Source of the DNA: Corynebacterium poyangense
Lineage (GTDB): Bacteria; Actinomycetota; Actinomycetes; Mycobacteriales; Mycobacteriaceae
DNA length: 64,000 nucleotides
Direction: 5' to 3'
Assembly (NCBI RefSeq): GCF_014522205.1
Contig: NZ_CP046884.1
Coordinates: 2,480,001 to 2,544,000 of the forward strand
Part shown: piece after piece, positions 17,573-28,054 of the stretch
Position numbering within the stretch: the first letter of the stretch is position 1
How the letters are laid out: every line of letters starts with the position of its first letter
Position numbers and translations under genes: made by a program
Notes under the pieces: model-generated
The model's input: the letters and a program-made list of their open reading frames with translations, nothing else
The model's database searches: none
What the model was told of the DNA's origin: nothing

Positions 17573-18340
17573 ATGCCCGCTTCATTCCCCTCTCGCCCAC
17601 TAACCCGCCGATCCCTACTCCGCGCCGGAGCCATGGGCCTTGCAGCAGGTGTAGTGGCAACAGCCACTCCCCGCGCGCTAGCCGCCGTCGATCCCACTCG
17701 GCCGGTACTCGGCACCGTCCTCGACTATGCCACCGGGGTGCCCAGCGCAGCTGCCATTAAAGCCGCTGGACACATGGGAGCCGTACGCTACGTCACCCGC
17801 CCCCTGCCGGGAAATGAGTCCTGGGTATTAGGAAAACCAGTCAAACTCACAGAAACCCTGGACTTCGCAGCTCACGGCCTCAAGGTAGCTAGCGTCTATG
17901 AATCCAATGCCGGGAAGAATGCGGATTGGGCAGCCGGGGCGGCCGGAGCTCTTAAACACGCCCCCCAAGCGGTAGAACTTCATCTCGCCGCCGGAGGTCC
18001 CACCGGGCGTCCCATCTATGTGGGAATTGACGATAATCCCACAGAGACCCAATACACCCAACAGATTCGCCCCTATCTTCAAGCCTTTAAAGCAGCACTT
18101 GAAGCCGTCGGACTTCACCTAGGGGTATATGCCAACTACCCCACCATTGAGTGGGCTTTAGGCGATGGCCTGGGCACCTATTTCTGGCAGCATGACTGGG
18201 GTTCCCAAGGCAATATCCACCCCAAAGCACAGATTCACCAGGTAGGGGGCTGGCAAGCCCAAATTGATGGAGTCACCGTAGACATCAATAACGTCTACGC
18301 CCAAGATTGGGGACAATGGGCACCGGGTTCTGCATCATAG
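17573..18340 (+). CDS. Tat-exported DUF1906 (glycoside-hydrolase-like, Rv2525c-type) protein
   Basis: A Tat signal with twin arginines (LTRRSLLRAGAMGLAAGV) ends near ALAA, followed by a DUF1906 domain filling the rest of 255 residues: LDYATGVPS, VRYVTRPLPG, PIYVGIDDN, GVYANY, FWQHDWG and a C-terminal VDINNVYAQDWG. The fold is a TIM barrel related to GH25-like hydrolases; the mycobacterial homologue Rv2525c is a Tat substrate affecting the envelope. GGAAG lies well before ATG 17573; GTG 17549 is an alternative giving eight more residues. Substrate unknown, probably a cell-wall glycan. Confidence 0.85.
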   Translation: MPASFPSRPLTRRSLLRAGAMGLAAGVVATATPRALAAVDPTRPVLGTVLDYATGVPSAAAIKAAGHMGAVRYVTRPLPGNESWVLGKPVKLTETLDFAAHGLKVASVYESNAGKNADWAAGAAGALKHAPQAVELHLAAGGPTGRPIYVGIDDNPTETQYTQQIRPYLQAFKAALEAVGLHLGVYANYPTIEWALGDGLGTYFWQHDWGSQGNIHPKAQIHQVGGWQAQIDGVTVDINNVYAQDWGQWAPGSAS

Positions 18341-18366
18341 GGGAACGGATTATCTGACCCTCCCCG

Positions 18367-19221
18367 CTAACGAGGAGCTGAGTTCTCTGAGGATTGATCC
18401 GGTGCTGCCAACTGCCGCTTTCTTTTAAATTCCTCGGATTTACGGTGGTTGCGCAATGCCGTCACCCCCGCACCTATCCCAAGGAGGAGAGGTAACCATA
18501 TCCTCCGGTATTCCATGACTGCACTCACCCAGGCTGGCACCTGCCACTGAGGAAGCTCAAAAGTGGGTAACCAAATATCAGGAAAATAGGGAATGGGGAT
18601 CCAGATCTCCGGCGGACTTGGGAGTGCTGGAAAATCTGGAAGAAAGCTTAAGAACCACTCAATCAGCGGATCCAGATATTTCCCAAGGATGGGCATGATA
18701 ACTAGAAGAAAGATAGCCCAGAAGGATTTCCCTAACCCCAAGACCACGGGATAGATAAACCGCTTAAGCCGGGAGCTACGAAGAGCACGCAGATATTTTT
18801 CTCCCCGGGACCCCGGCGGAGGATCACATTCCACAAGTTCTTGAGCCTCTTTATAAGTCAAACTCAGCACTTGGGAATCTTTGGTGCGCTGGAACACCAA
18901 CATTGGCTTCCCCGGCACTGCGCCCATGGGACTGTGCAACTGATCTACGTCTTGGGGCTCTAAGGATTGACGGCCCTGAGGCACTCGCTCCAAGCGCAGA
19001 ACAGGTTGAGACTCATGCAGGATTTGTACCCTCCTGGGCGGATTAGCTCGCCACAATCTCAACCGACGTATCCAGCCAGCATGAACTGGCACGGGTTCAA
19101 AGTCCCTGATCTGCTCCGCTTTCACCGGCCAATCGGGATATTCGTGAGCGAATTCCTTGTCATAGCCCAGTTGAACCTCATAAAGCCCGTGAGTTGGGTG
19201 GTGAAACTTCCAGGACTCCAT
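18367..19221 (-). CDS. Hypothetical membrane-anchored protein
   Basis: A 284-residue protein whose first 165 residues are polar and basic (HHPTHGLYEVQLGY, RLRLWRANPPRR), followed by a hydrophobic helix near 170-190, a Pro/Trp-rich outer segment with repeated P-x-P-x-W/F units, and a second helix before a basic C-terminus. I recognise no family. It is followed closely by glf-side genes on the same strand: the 115-residue membrane protein gene ends three bases from its start, so the two are co-transcribed. A joint envelope role is inference only. Confidence 0.65.
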   Translation of the reverse strand: MESWKFHHPTHGLYEVQLGYDKEFAHEYPDWPVKAEQIRDFEPVPVHAGWIRRLRLWRANPPRRVQILHESQPVLRLERVPQGRQSLEPQDVDQLHSPMGAVPGKPMLVFQRTKDSQVLSLTYKEAQELVECDPPPGSRGEKYLRALRSSRLKRFIYPVVLGLGKSFWAIFLLVIMPILGKYLDPLIEWFLSFLPDFPALPSPPEIWIPIPYFPDIWLPTFELPQWQVPAWVSAVMEYRRIWLPLLLGIGAGVTALRNHRKSEEFKRKRQLAAPDQSSENSAPR

Positions 19222-19223
19222 GG

Positions 19224-19571
19224 CTACTCCGATGCTGAGCTGCGGTCACAGACTTTGCCGCCGACCAAGGCTAGGAGGACATAGATGACGCCGTATATCC
19301 ACGACCCATGAGGATAAAAAAGGGCGGCACTCAGCCAAAAAGCCGCCCCGAAAATCAGAGAGAAGCTCCAGGTGAACCGGAATAAGTAGGCGTCGAGCAT
19401 TCCTCCTAAAAAAGCTAATAACGCTAAGGCAATGAGGATGGTCCATCCCGCGGGGATGGGCGCCAAAAAGTAATGTGCGCCTAGCGGGAGAAGGAAAACC
19501 AGCAGGATAATGGCGGTGAGGTAGGCGTATTGGAGGATATTTCGGCGAGCAACATCCGGCGATGAATCCAT
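19224..19571 (-). CDS. Small four-helix membrane protein
   Basis: A 115-residue, very hydrophobic protein with about four membrane helices and little else. No family is recognised. It is encoded immediately upstream of the membrane-anchored protein at 18367-19221, with two bases between the stop and that gene's start, and 29 bases downstream of glf, all on the minus strand. It is likely part of the glf transcript. Confidence 0.65.
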   Translation of the reverse strand: MDSSPDVARRNILQYAYLTAIILLVFLLPLGAHYFLAPIPAGWTILIALALLAFLGGMLDAYLFRFTWSFSLIFGAAFWLSAALFYPHGSWIYGVIYVLLALVGGKVCDRSSASE

Positions 19572-19600
19572 GCTTTTTTCACTCTACCTACCGGGGGAGT

Positions 19601-20821
<1,221 letters not shown>

Positions 20822-21655
20822 CTAAAACCACCGTTCTAGCACGTCAGCCACGCCACCATCATCATGTGATGTGGTGATTTCATCGGCCGCTGCTTTTACC
20901 TCCTCGCGAGCACCAGCCATCGCCACACCCCAGCCGGCCCAGCGCAACATCTCAATATCATTCGGCATATCCCCGAAGCTGAGGACCCGTTGTTGCGGCA
21001 CCTTATGCATTCGTGCCAATTCCGCCACTCCGTGGGCTTTATTAACCCCCGGTGCAGCTACTTCCAAGATCCCCGCATCCATGGAGTAGGTCACATGCGC
21101 TAGTTTCGGGTCTACTGCCGGTTGGACGAGTCGATACATCTCCGCAGCTTGCAGATCTGTGTTCCGGAGCAGCAACTTGATTGCAGGCTGGGAAAGGGCG
21201 CGTTCTTCCCGCTGTTCTCCAAATTCCCGATTCCCCCAGAGGTGGAAGTAACCCGGAGTGACGACGAATAGCTCCCGCGGGTCATCATCAAAAGCATCGC
21301 CTGTCCCGGCGCGCTCAACTGCGACTTTAACTCCGCCATAGGGTGCTAAGGCCTCCCGCGCCGCGCTCACTACCTGGGATAGTGCTTCTGGCGACAGCTC
21401 GTGGGCGCGCACTATGCGGTGGTATTTAGAGTCATAAAGAACCGCCCCATTAGCGCAGACACACACCGGGCGAATGGGCAACTGCTCTAAAACCGGCTCT
21501 ATCCAGCGGTGGGGACGCCCCGTCGCTAAAGCAATTTCAGTGCCAGCCTCTGCTGCTCTTTCAATAACATCATAGACCCGAGGAAGTACCCGATCTTGGG
21601 AGTTAATGAGGGTGCCATCAATATCACTGGCAACCAGCAAAGGCTGTTTTTTCAT
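20822..21655 (-). CDS. Cof-type HAD-IIB phosphatase
   Basis: The 277-residue protein has the HAD nucleophile motif SDIDGTLINS near the start, a Thr/Gly motif ALATGRP, and the metal motif FGDMPNDIEML near residue 228, with a C2-type cap between. Such phosphatases act on sugar phosphates and related metabolites; the substrate is not predictable. It lies directly upstream of glf and likely shares its transcript. A terminator hairpin upstream separates it from glpK. Confidence 0.88.
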   Translation of the reverse strand: MKKQPLLVASDIDGTLINSQDRVLPRVYDVIERAAEAGTEIALATGRPHRWIEPVLEQLPIRPVCVCANGAVLYDSKYHRIVRAHELSPEALSQVVSAAREALAPYGGVKVAVERAGTGDAFDDDPRELFVVTPGYFHLWGNREFGEQREERALSQPAIKLLLRNTDLQAAEMYRLVQPAVDPKLAHVTYSMDAGILEVAAPGVNKAHGVAELARMHKVPQQRVLSFGDMPNDIEMLRWAGWGVAMAGAREEVKAAADEITTSHDDGGVADVLERWF

Positions 21656-21711
21656 GGGTCTTAGTTTACTCGCCGCATAGAGCTAAGGCTGAGAAACGCG
21701 TCGGGCAGAGA

Positions 21712-21739
21712 AAAACCCCGGCTATCGTGCCGGGGTTTT
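21712..21739. terminator. Intrinsic terminator between glpK and the HAD gene
   Basis: A perfect 11-base stem (AAAACCCCGGC and GCCGGGGTTTT) with loop TATCGT. On the minus strand it lies just after the glpK stop and would end the glp operon. The symmetrical A/T flanks could make it act in both directions. Confidence 0.85.
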
Positions 21740-21751
21740 CACCACGCGGGA

Positions 21752-23299
21752 TTAGAGTGCTGCGGACGAATCCTCAGTATCTTCTTCCCAGTTATAGGAG
21801 CGTTCCACGGCCCGGTTCCATTCCGCATAGAGACGGTCCACCTCAGATTGCTCCATCTTAGGCTTCCAGGAGGTTTCCCCGGCGCTTTGTTCCCGCAGAA
21901 CATCGAGGGAATCCCAATAGCCGACGGAAATACCGGCAGCATAGGCGGCACCTGCTGCGGTGGTTTCGATATTCTTGGGTCGAGTAACTTTTGTTCCCAA
22001 AATATCTGCCTGGAATTGCATGAGCAATTCGTTCATGGTCATTCCACCGTCGACGCGAAGCTCGGTGATTTCCACGCCGGAATCCGCCACCATTGCGTCA
22101 GCGACTTCTCGGGTTTGGTAGGCGGTAGCCTCCAAAACAGCGCGCGCCAAATGCTTCCGATTAGCGAATCGAGTAAGTCCGACGATCACGCCTCGGGCAT
22201 CAGGTCGCCAACGCGGGGCAAAAAGCCCAGAGAAAGCAGGGACAATATAGACCCCACCGTTGTCTTTGACTTCGCGGGCTAGATTTTCAATGCTCGCGGC
22301 ATTAGGGATGATCTGGAGACTATCTCGCAACCACTGCACCAGGGAGCCGCCAATAGCTACCGACCCTTCCAAGGCATACACCGGTTTTTCGCCCTCCACC
22401 TGATAGCACACGGTGGTGAGCAAACCATTATCCGACCACTTCGGGGTGGTGCCGGTGTTCAGCAAAAGGAACAAACCAGTGCCATAGGTGTTCTTGGCCT
22501 CACCCGGGCGGAAACATCCCTGCCCAAACATGGCGGATTGTTGATCACCCAAGATTGCGCGGATCGGGACTCCGCCGAGGGAACCACGAGCCCGCACCTT
22601 TCCGAAGTCCCCCACGGAAGGGCGAATCTCCGGAAGCATAGACATGGGAATGCCCATAGCCTGGCAGATCTCTTCATCCCACTGCAGAGTCCGTAGATCC
22701 ATGAGCGAGGTCCGAGAGGCATTGGTGACATCTGTCGCGTGGATTGCCGGGTTCCCCTCATCCCCGTCAGCGCCGCCGGTAAGGTTCCACAACAACCACG
22801 TGTCAATAGTTCCAAAGAGCAAGTCTCCGGCTTCAGCCCGTTCCCTCGCCCCATCGACGTTGTCTAAAATCCACTTGATCTTAGGACCCGCCGGATAGGA
22901 ATTCAATAACAGGCCGGTGGTTTTTTGCCACTTATCTGGCCCGTCCTCACCCATGAGTTCCTTACAGATCGGGGTGGTCCGGGTATCTTGCCAGACAATC
23001 GCGTTATACACCGGATCCCCAGTGTTTTTATCCCACACGATGGTGGTTTCCCGCTGGTTGGTTAGACCCACGGCTACCACATCTTCACGGCCGATGTCTG
23101 AATCGGCGAGGGCTGCACCGACTGCGCGTCGGACGTTATCCCAAATCTCTTTGGGATCATGCTCTACCCAGCCACGTTCTGGGAAAATTTGCTCATGCTC
23201 AAACTGCCCGACGGCAACTTGGTTGGCATCATGGTCAAAGATGATGCACCGGGTGGAGGTGGTGCCTTGATCGATGGCAGCTACATATTTAGCGCACAT
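21752..23299 (-). CDS. glpK: Glycerol kinase
   Basis: The 515-residue protein opens with [15 protein letters not shown], the phosphate-binding loop of FGGY kinases, and keeps typical glycerol kinase signatures such as [25 protein letters not shown] and [13 protein letters not shown]. It phosphorylates glycerol to sn-glycerol 3-phosphate, which the dehydrogenase encoded upstream oxidises. It is third in the order glpD-glpF-glpK on one strand, with 33 bases after glpF, and is followed by a strong terminator. GGAATGATTCC lies before ATG 23299. Confidence 0.96.
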   Translation of the reverse strand: MCAKYVAAIDQGTTSTRCIIFDHDANQVAVGQFEHEQIFPERGWVEHDPKEIWDNVRRAVGAALADSDIGREDVVAVGLTNQRETTIVWDKNTGDPVYNAIVWQDTRTTPICKELMGEDGPDKWQKTTGLLLNSYPAGPKIKWILDNVDGARERAEAGDLLFGTIDTWLLWNLTGGADGDEGNPAIHATDVTNASRTSLMDLRTLQWDEEICQAMGIPMSMLPEIRPSVGDFGKVRARGSLGGVPIRAILGDQQSAMFGQGCFRPGEAKNTYGTGLFLLLNTGTTPKWSDNGLLTTVCYQVEGEKPVYALEGSVAIGGSLVQWLRDSLQIIPNAASIENLAREVKDNGGVYIVPAFSGLFAPRWRPDARGVIVGLTRFANRKHLARAVLEATAYQTREVADAMVADSGVEITELRVDGGMTMNELLMQFQADILGTKVTRPKNIETTAAGAAYAAGISVGYWDSLDVLREQSAGETSWKPKMEQSEVDRLYAEWNRAVERSYNWEEDTEDSSAAL

Positions 23300-23332
23300 G
23301 GAATCATTCCTTCACATCATTTGGTTGGTTTT

Positions 23333-24079
23333 CTACAAAGCCACCGCGAGTAGACCCACGAACACCGCCGAGAGCAGTGGTCCGACAATGGGCACCCAGG
23401 CATAAGACCAGTTGGAAGGGCCTTTATCACGGATCGGCAAAATGAAGCTATACGCTAGGCGCGGCCCCAGGTCACGAACCGGGTTAATGGCATAACCGGT
23501 AGGTGTTCCTAAGGACATACCTATTGCCACTACGACGAAGGCGACACCAAAGTAGCTCAATGGTCCGAGGCTATCGCCTTGCTTAAGGACCGGGCCAAAG
23601 GCAATAAAGAGCAAAAGCACCGTGGTGCCGATGAACTCTGTCACCGCATTCCAACCGTTCTTGGGGTGGGCGGGAGCGGTAAAGAAAATAGTGTTGGTGC
23701 TGTGATTTGCACCGGTGACATTACCTTGTTCATCTAGATTGTTGGCATCAAACATCTGTTTGAAAGCTGCCCACACCAGGATGGCTCCGCAGAAAGCTCC
23801 CGCTAGCTGTCCGGCAATGTACCAGGGAACTAACGCCCACGAGGTTGCCCCTTTGATAGCCAGCATGAGTGTTACTGCGGGGTTGAGGTGTCCGCCTGAG
23901 GGGTCTGCAATGGAAGCCCCGACGAAAACACCCATACCCCAGCCGAGGGTGATGAGCACCCAACCGGTTCCGCGAGCTGCGGAGGTACGCAGGGAGTTAA
24001 GAGCACATACCCCATTACCCAGAAGCAGCAGCACCGCTGTGCCAAGAAACTCCCACCCAAAGGCCTGTAGACCGGTCAT
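23333..24079 (-). CDS. glpF: Glycerol uptake facilitator (aquaglyceroporin)
   Basis: A 248-residue MIP-family channel with six helices. The first pore motif is normal (GGHLNPAVTLML), but the second reads GYAINPVRDLGPR: NPV where NPA is usual, with the selectivity-filter Arg kept. It lets glycerol diffuse into the cell for phosphorylation by GlpK. The start overlaps the glpD stop by four bases (ATGA), so translation is coupled. Confidence 0.93.
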   Translation of the reverse strand: MTGLQAFGWEFLGTAVLLLLGNGVCALNSLRTSAARGTGWVLITLGWGMGVFVGASIADPSGGHLNPAVTLMLAIKGATSWALVPWYIAGQLAGAFCGAILVWAAFKQMFDANNLDEQGNVTGANHSTNTIFFTAPAHPKNGWNAVTEFIGTTVLLLFIAFGPVLKQGDSLGPLSYFGVAFVVVAIGMSLGTPTGYAINPVRDLGPRLAYSFILPIRDKGPSNWSYAWVPIVGPLLSAVFVGLLAVAL

Positions 24080-25809
24080 GCGCCAGCTCCATCCTTTTCA
24101 ATAGCGGTTCGGGTTTCGCCAACCGTGGTGAAGATTTCATTAGCTTCTTCATCGGTCAGGGCTTTTTCTGCCTCTAGTTCTGCTTCAACCCGGTCCTTAA
24201 AACTCTTGACCTCATCGGCGATAGTCTGGTCATCCCAACCCAATAGAGGCGCAATGAACTCGGCCACCGGCTGTGCGGAATCAGCTCCCCGGTGGGCGTA
24301 TTCCATGGCTACTCGAAGACGTCGGTTTAACACATCCTCCAGGTGCAAGGCGCCCTCATGGGTGACGGCATATCGAACCTCAGCCATAAGGTAGTGCTCA
24401 GCACCGGGAACGGGCTCAAGCAAGGACTGGTCTTGCGCTGCTGGAGCTAAAACCTCTTCCGTCAATGAACCATAACGGCCCAATAGGTGTTCCGTTTGCG
24501 TGGTGCTAATCCCCAGGCGTTGGGCTAGCGCCGGCACCTGGTTAGCCAAAGCATGGTAGCCATCAGCACCTAAGATCGGGGTCTGATCAGTCACCGACTC
24601 AGGAACTCTCTTGGGGACATCCTGGATCGCTAAATCCACGGCATCTTTACCGATAACTCGGTAGGTGGTGTACTTACCACCGGCAACCGAAACCAAGCCG
24701 GGAAGCACCCGAGCTACCGCGTGGTTACGAGACAGGTTTGTGGTGGAATCTGAAGAACCCTCCAAGAGTGGGCGCAAACCGGAGTACACACCCACGATGT
24801 CTTGGCGGGTGATTTGCCGAGATACCCGCTGGTTCACCTGATCCAGAATGTAGTCAATATCTGCCCTTGTCGGGGCGGGATCCGGCAGGGAAAGACCCTT
24901 TTCCCAATCAGTGTCGGTGGTACCGATGATCCAGTATTCACCCCATGGGATAACAAAGAGAACAGACTTTTCCGTGACGAAGCACAAGGCGGCGTCAGCG
25001 TCCAGAGCACTCTTCGGGACCACAATGTGAACACCCTTGGATGCGTGGACGGAGAACTTACCTTTCTTCCCTGCCATCCGCTCTATAGAGTCATTCCACA
25101 CCCCGGTGGCGTTGATGAAGACACTACCGTGAATGGTGGTTTCCGCTCCGGTGTCGGTATCTCGAAGCTTTGCCCCGGTTACTCGACCACCATTGACTTC
25201 AAGGTCAACCACTTGGGTCGACGTCCGCACAGTGGCACCATACTCAGCAGCGGTCCGCAACACGGTCATGGTGTGGCGAGCATCATCAACCAAGGTGTCG
25301 AAATACCGAACACCACCAACAACCGCATCGTTTTTCAGGCCTGGTGCTACCTTCAGCACGCCCTTGCGCGTGAGGTGCTTTTGCATGGGAACTGATTTAG
25401 CTCCACCCATCAAGTCATAGAGGGTGAAGCCGCAAAACATCATGACCCGCTCCCACAAGTGATGGGTCAGCGGGAAAATAAAGCGCAGTGGTTTTACCAA
25501 GTGCGGGGCTAAGGTTGACATGTTAAGTTCCCGTTCCCGGAGGGATTCAGCAACCAAGCGGAAGTCAAACATTGCCAGGTAGCGCAAACCGCCGTGGAAC
25601 ATCTTCGAAGAACGGCTCGACGTACCAGCCGCAAAATCTCGGGTTTCCACAACGGCTACCTTCAGACCGCGTGTTGCCGCATCTAAAGCCGCACCGGCAC
25701 CTACCGATCCTCCGCCAATAATGACGACGTCAAAGTCCTCGGTACCGAATTTCTCCCATGCTTCCTGATGGGATTCCGGGCTCAACGGCCGGGTGGTGGT
25801 GGACGCCAT
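24076..25809 (-). CDS. glpD: Glycerol-3-phosphate dehydrogenase (FAD, respiratory)
   Basis: The 577-residue flavoprotein has the FAD motif DVVIIGGGSVGAG near residue 29, GTSSRSSKMFHGGLRY, and a C-terminal DAO_C domain. It oxidises glycerol 3-phosphate to dihydroxyacetone phosphate at the membrane, passing electrons to menaquinone. ATG 25809 is fixed by a strong AAAGGAGG; the open frame continues upstream without homology. It is first in a glpD-glpF-glpK operon, an order that couples oxidation, uptake and phosphorylation. The 285-base region upstream holds the promoter; no operator was clear. Confidence 0.95.
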   Translation of the reverse strand: MASTTTRPLSPESHQEAWEKFGTEDFDVVIIGGGSVGAGAALDAATRGLKVAVVETRDFAAGTSSRSSKMFHGGLRYLAMFDFRLVAESLRERELNMSTLAPHLVKPLRFIFPLTHHLWERVMMFCGFTLYDLMGGAKSVPMQKHLTRKGVLKVAPGLKNDAVVGGVRYFDTLVDDARHTMTVLRTAAEYGATVRTSTQVVDLEVNGGRVTGAKLRDTDTGAETTIHGSVFINATGVWNDSIERMAGKKGKFSVHASKGVHIVVPKSALDADAALCFVTEKSVLFVIPWGEYWIIGTTDTDWEKGLSLPDPAPTRADIDYILDQVNQRVSRQITRQDIVGVYSGLRPLLEGSSDSTTNLSRNHAVARVLPGLVSVAGGKYTTYRVIGKDAVDLAIQDVPKRVPESVTDQTPILGADGYHALANQVPALAQRLGISTTQTEHLLGRYGSLTEEVLAPAAQDQSLLEPVPGAEHYLMAEVRYAVTHEGALHLEDVLNRRLRVAMEYAHRGADSAQPVAEFIAPLLGWDDQTIADEVKSFKDRVEAELEAEKALTDEEANEIFTTVGETRTAIEKDGAGA

Positions 25810-26045
25810 GTCCAGTTGCCTCCTTTCCCGCACACTTTGGCGGGGCTCAGCAAAGCGGTGGGCAGCACAGTGGTGCCACCCCTGTAACATTGACCACGCT
25901 AATTTAGAATTTTCAGGCTACGCACTGGTAACTAGGTTGCCTACCTCACCCCCTTTTCCTATTGCTGCCCAAATATTCTGAATCGATACTGCATAACCCA
26001 CTATTCATTATTTTTGAGCTATAAATACGTGAGCCGCACCATAGA

Positions 26046-26075
26046 CCAAACCACCCCTGTTTAGGGGTGGCCAAA
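26046..26075 (-). terminator. Terminator after the PlsC-HAD gene
   Basis: A 7-base perfect stem, CCACCCC and GGGGTGG, with loop TGTTTA, extended by weaker pairs. On the minus strand it follows the stop at 26095 by about 25 bases and is trailed by a short T-rich stretch (TTTGGT). Confidence 0.6.
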
Positions 26076-26094
26076 GGTTACCGCTCTCAGGAAA

Positions 26095-27999
26095 CTAGGC
26101 AGAATCGGTATTCTCCTGGTCTTTGATAGCATCCTCGAACACTGAACGCAGCACCTCAGCCACCCCATCCCCGGCTACATCAGCGGTGGTCCAATCCGCC
26201 GAGCGAATCACCTCTGACGGGGCACTTCCCATGGCCACGCCGATTTCTACTGCGCGCAACAAAGCTGCATCCGAGTATGAATCCCCGACCGCCATCGTGG
26301 CACCTGCATCAAACCCCAGGTCCGCGATAAAACGCCCCACGGCAGCAGCTTTATCAGCCCCCGGCGCCCCCACCTGGACTTCCTCAGCGGTATAGGTCAC
26401 TACTGCTTGGGTGTCTAATTCCTGTTCTAATTGCTCAGCGAGGTTACGCGGTTCAAGGTCGGGAGAGGAAACCCGCAGAAGCAATGTCTGACCTTTTGGA
26501 TCATGAAGAGGACGAAGCGAAGAAGCTGCCGAGATCCTCGTCAACGCAGCCCGAGTTGCTGCCACAAGCTGGGGAGTGACCGAGATAGTCTCTAGGACCT
26601 CAGCTTTATCTACGTCATAGCGCACGGCACCATTGGCGGCTACTCCCAAAGCGCTTACCCCTAACTGCCCGGCGGCGTCGCGCACCTCCTCAATACCCGA
26701 TTCAGTGGTCAGCACTATCCGCACCCCGTGTTCTACAAATTCGCGAACCATATCTCGGCTGGCGTCACTGATCTGACCTTGGTCATCGCAGAGCGTCCCG
26801 GCCACATCTAAACACACCACCTGCGGCAAACCGGAAAGCCGCTGGTGGGGTCGGTGCGGGAGACGATCGAGAATTTGTCGCGTCTGTGCCGCCAGGTTAG
26901 TCAACGCCTCTTCCAAACGTGACCCATCGTATTTTTCCCAGCCAGATGCTGCTAGCTGGGCATAGAGAGCCGTGGCATCGCGGCGCAACTGTTCGGTAGC
27001 GCCCGAAATCCGCTCCGCCCCCTCTTTGACTCCGGTCCCGCCTTCCTGGGCCAGTTCATCCAGACTCGATTTCACCCACAACAACAAATTCGACAGCCGA
27101 GATTCTTCCGAATCTGAGGAAGATACCGAGGAACTCAGCTTCTCTCGGGCTTGGCCATAAGCGTTATAGGCTCCTGAAACGACATTGCGGGAAAGCTCCT
27201 GAACCTTATCCCCTAAACCTGAAAGATCCTCGGATAAACGTCGCACCCGGTGACGCTCATCTTCAACGACCTTATCTGCCCGCTGGGCTTCTTCCACAGT
27301 AGGAGCACTTCCCCCAAAACGTGCCGGAACCCAATTCGCACCAGCCGGGAAATCTCCAAACTCACGTTGGTAATCCGCCCATAGTCCGTTCAGACACTCT
27401 TGCATGGTGGCCCGAAGCTGCTCAGTAAGCTCTTGAGGATCCCCCTGTGGATCTGGAGTCCAGGGTTCTAGCACCCGGATTAGCAGGGGAAAGTGATTCC
27501 GACCCAAGTGGCGACGATGCCCCTTAGTCCAAAACCGTTGCGAACCGAATAACACCATAGGGACAATAGGTACACCAGCTTCTTGAGCTATTCGCACCGC
27601 ACCAGAACGCATGGGTTTAATCTCAAAACTTCGGGAAATTGTTCCCTCTGGGAAAATCCCGACGAGCTCGCCGCGTCGGGCATAATCTACTGCCTTTTGG
27701 AAAGAATCTTGACCATCAATGCGATCTACCGAAATATGCCCCATGGAACGCATTAACCACCCCACCATGGGGTTACGGAAAATGGCGGATTTACTCATAT
27801 AGCGGACCAGTCGCCCCTTGGTCCGCGGAGCTAAACCACCGAACACAAAATCGAGGTAGCCGGTGTGATTTAGCACCAAAACAGCCCCACCGTGGGCGGG
27901 GATATTTCCTTCTCCTGATACCCGAAGCTGGGTCCCCTGAAACCCGATGATTCGGTAGCAGCTTTCCACGATCCCGCGGTAGAGCACGTCTTTCGGCAT
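26095..27999 (-). CDS. Fused 1-acylglycerol-3-phosphate acyltransferase (PlsC) and HAD hydrolase
   Basis: The 634-residue protein has two enzymes. Residues about 20-220 are a PlsC acyltransferase with NHTGYLD (His45, Asp50) and FPEGTISR, which would acylate lysophosphatidate. A helical linker of about 170 residues follows, then a HAD-IIB domain with LDVAGTLCDD (nucleophile Asp398), TTESG and VAVGDSYSDAALL. Alanine 400 replaces the usual second Asp of DxDGT, as in phosphonoacetaldehyde hydrolase, so phosphatase activity may be altered. Start ATG 27999 lies six bases after a perfect TATAAT on the same strand, suggesting a leaderless mRNA; GTG 28005 is the alternative. Confidence 0.85.
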   Translation of the reverse strand: MPKDVLYRGIVESCYRIIGFQGTQLRVSGEGNIPAHGGAVLVLNHTGYLDFVFGGLAPRTKGRLVRYMSKSAIFRNPMVGWLMRSMGHISVDRIDGQDSFQKAVDYARRGELVGIFPEGTISRSFEIKPMRSGAVRIAQEAGVPIVPMVLFGSQRFWTKGHRRHLGRNHFPLLIRVLEPWTPDPQGDPQELTEQLRATMQECLNGLWADYQREFGDFPAGANWVPARFGGSAPTVEEAQRADKVVEDERHRVRRLSEDLSGLGDKVQELSRNVVSGAYNAYGQAREKLSSSVSSSDSEESRLSNLLLWVKSSLDELAQEGGTGVKEGAERISGATEQLRRDATALYAQLAASGWEKYDGSRLEEALTNLAAQTRQILDRLPHRPHQRLSGLPQVVCLDVAGTLCDDQGQISDASRDMVREFVEHGVRIVLTTESGIEEVRDAAGQLGVSALGVAANGAVRYDVDKAEVLETISVTPQLVAATRAALTRISAASSLRPLHDPKGQTLLLRVSSPDLEPRNLAEQLEQELDTQAVVTYTAEEVQVGAPGADKAAAVGRFIADLGFDAGATMAVGDSYSDAALLRAVEIGVAMGSAPSEVIRSADWTTADVAGDGVAEVLRSVFEDAIKDQENTDSA

Positions 28000-28005
28000 G
28001 CGCAC

Positions 28006-28011
28006 ATTATA
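28006..28011 (-). promoter_or_regulatory. -10 element of a leaderless promoter for the PlsC-HAD gene
   Basis: A perfect TATAAT on the minus strand ends six bases before ATG 27999, placing the transcript start at or next to the start codon. No good -35 is visible at 16-18 bases. Leaderless mRNAs are common in corynebacteria. Confidence 0.6.
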
Positions 28012-28024
28012 AACGACTAAGAAA

Positions 28025-28045
28025 GCCCCGCCAGAGAGGCGAGGC
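28025..28045 (-). terminator. Terminator after the lipase-like gene
   Basis: On the minus strand GCCTCGCC and GGCGGGGC pair (one G-U) around TCTCT, followed by TTTCTT. It lies ten bases after the stop at 28055 and just before the next gene's promoter. Confidence 0.65.
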
Positions 28046-28054
28046 TATTCTCAG

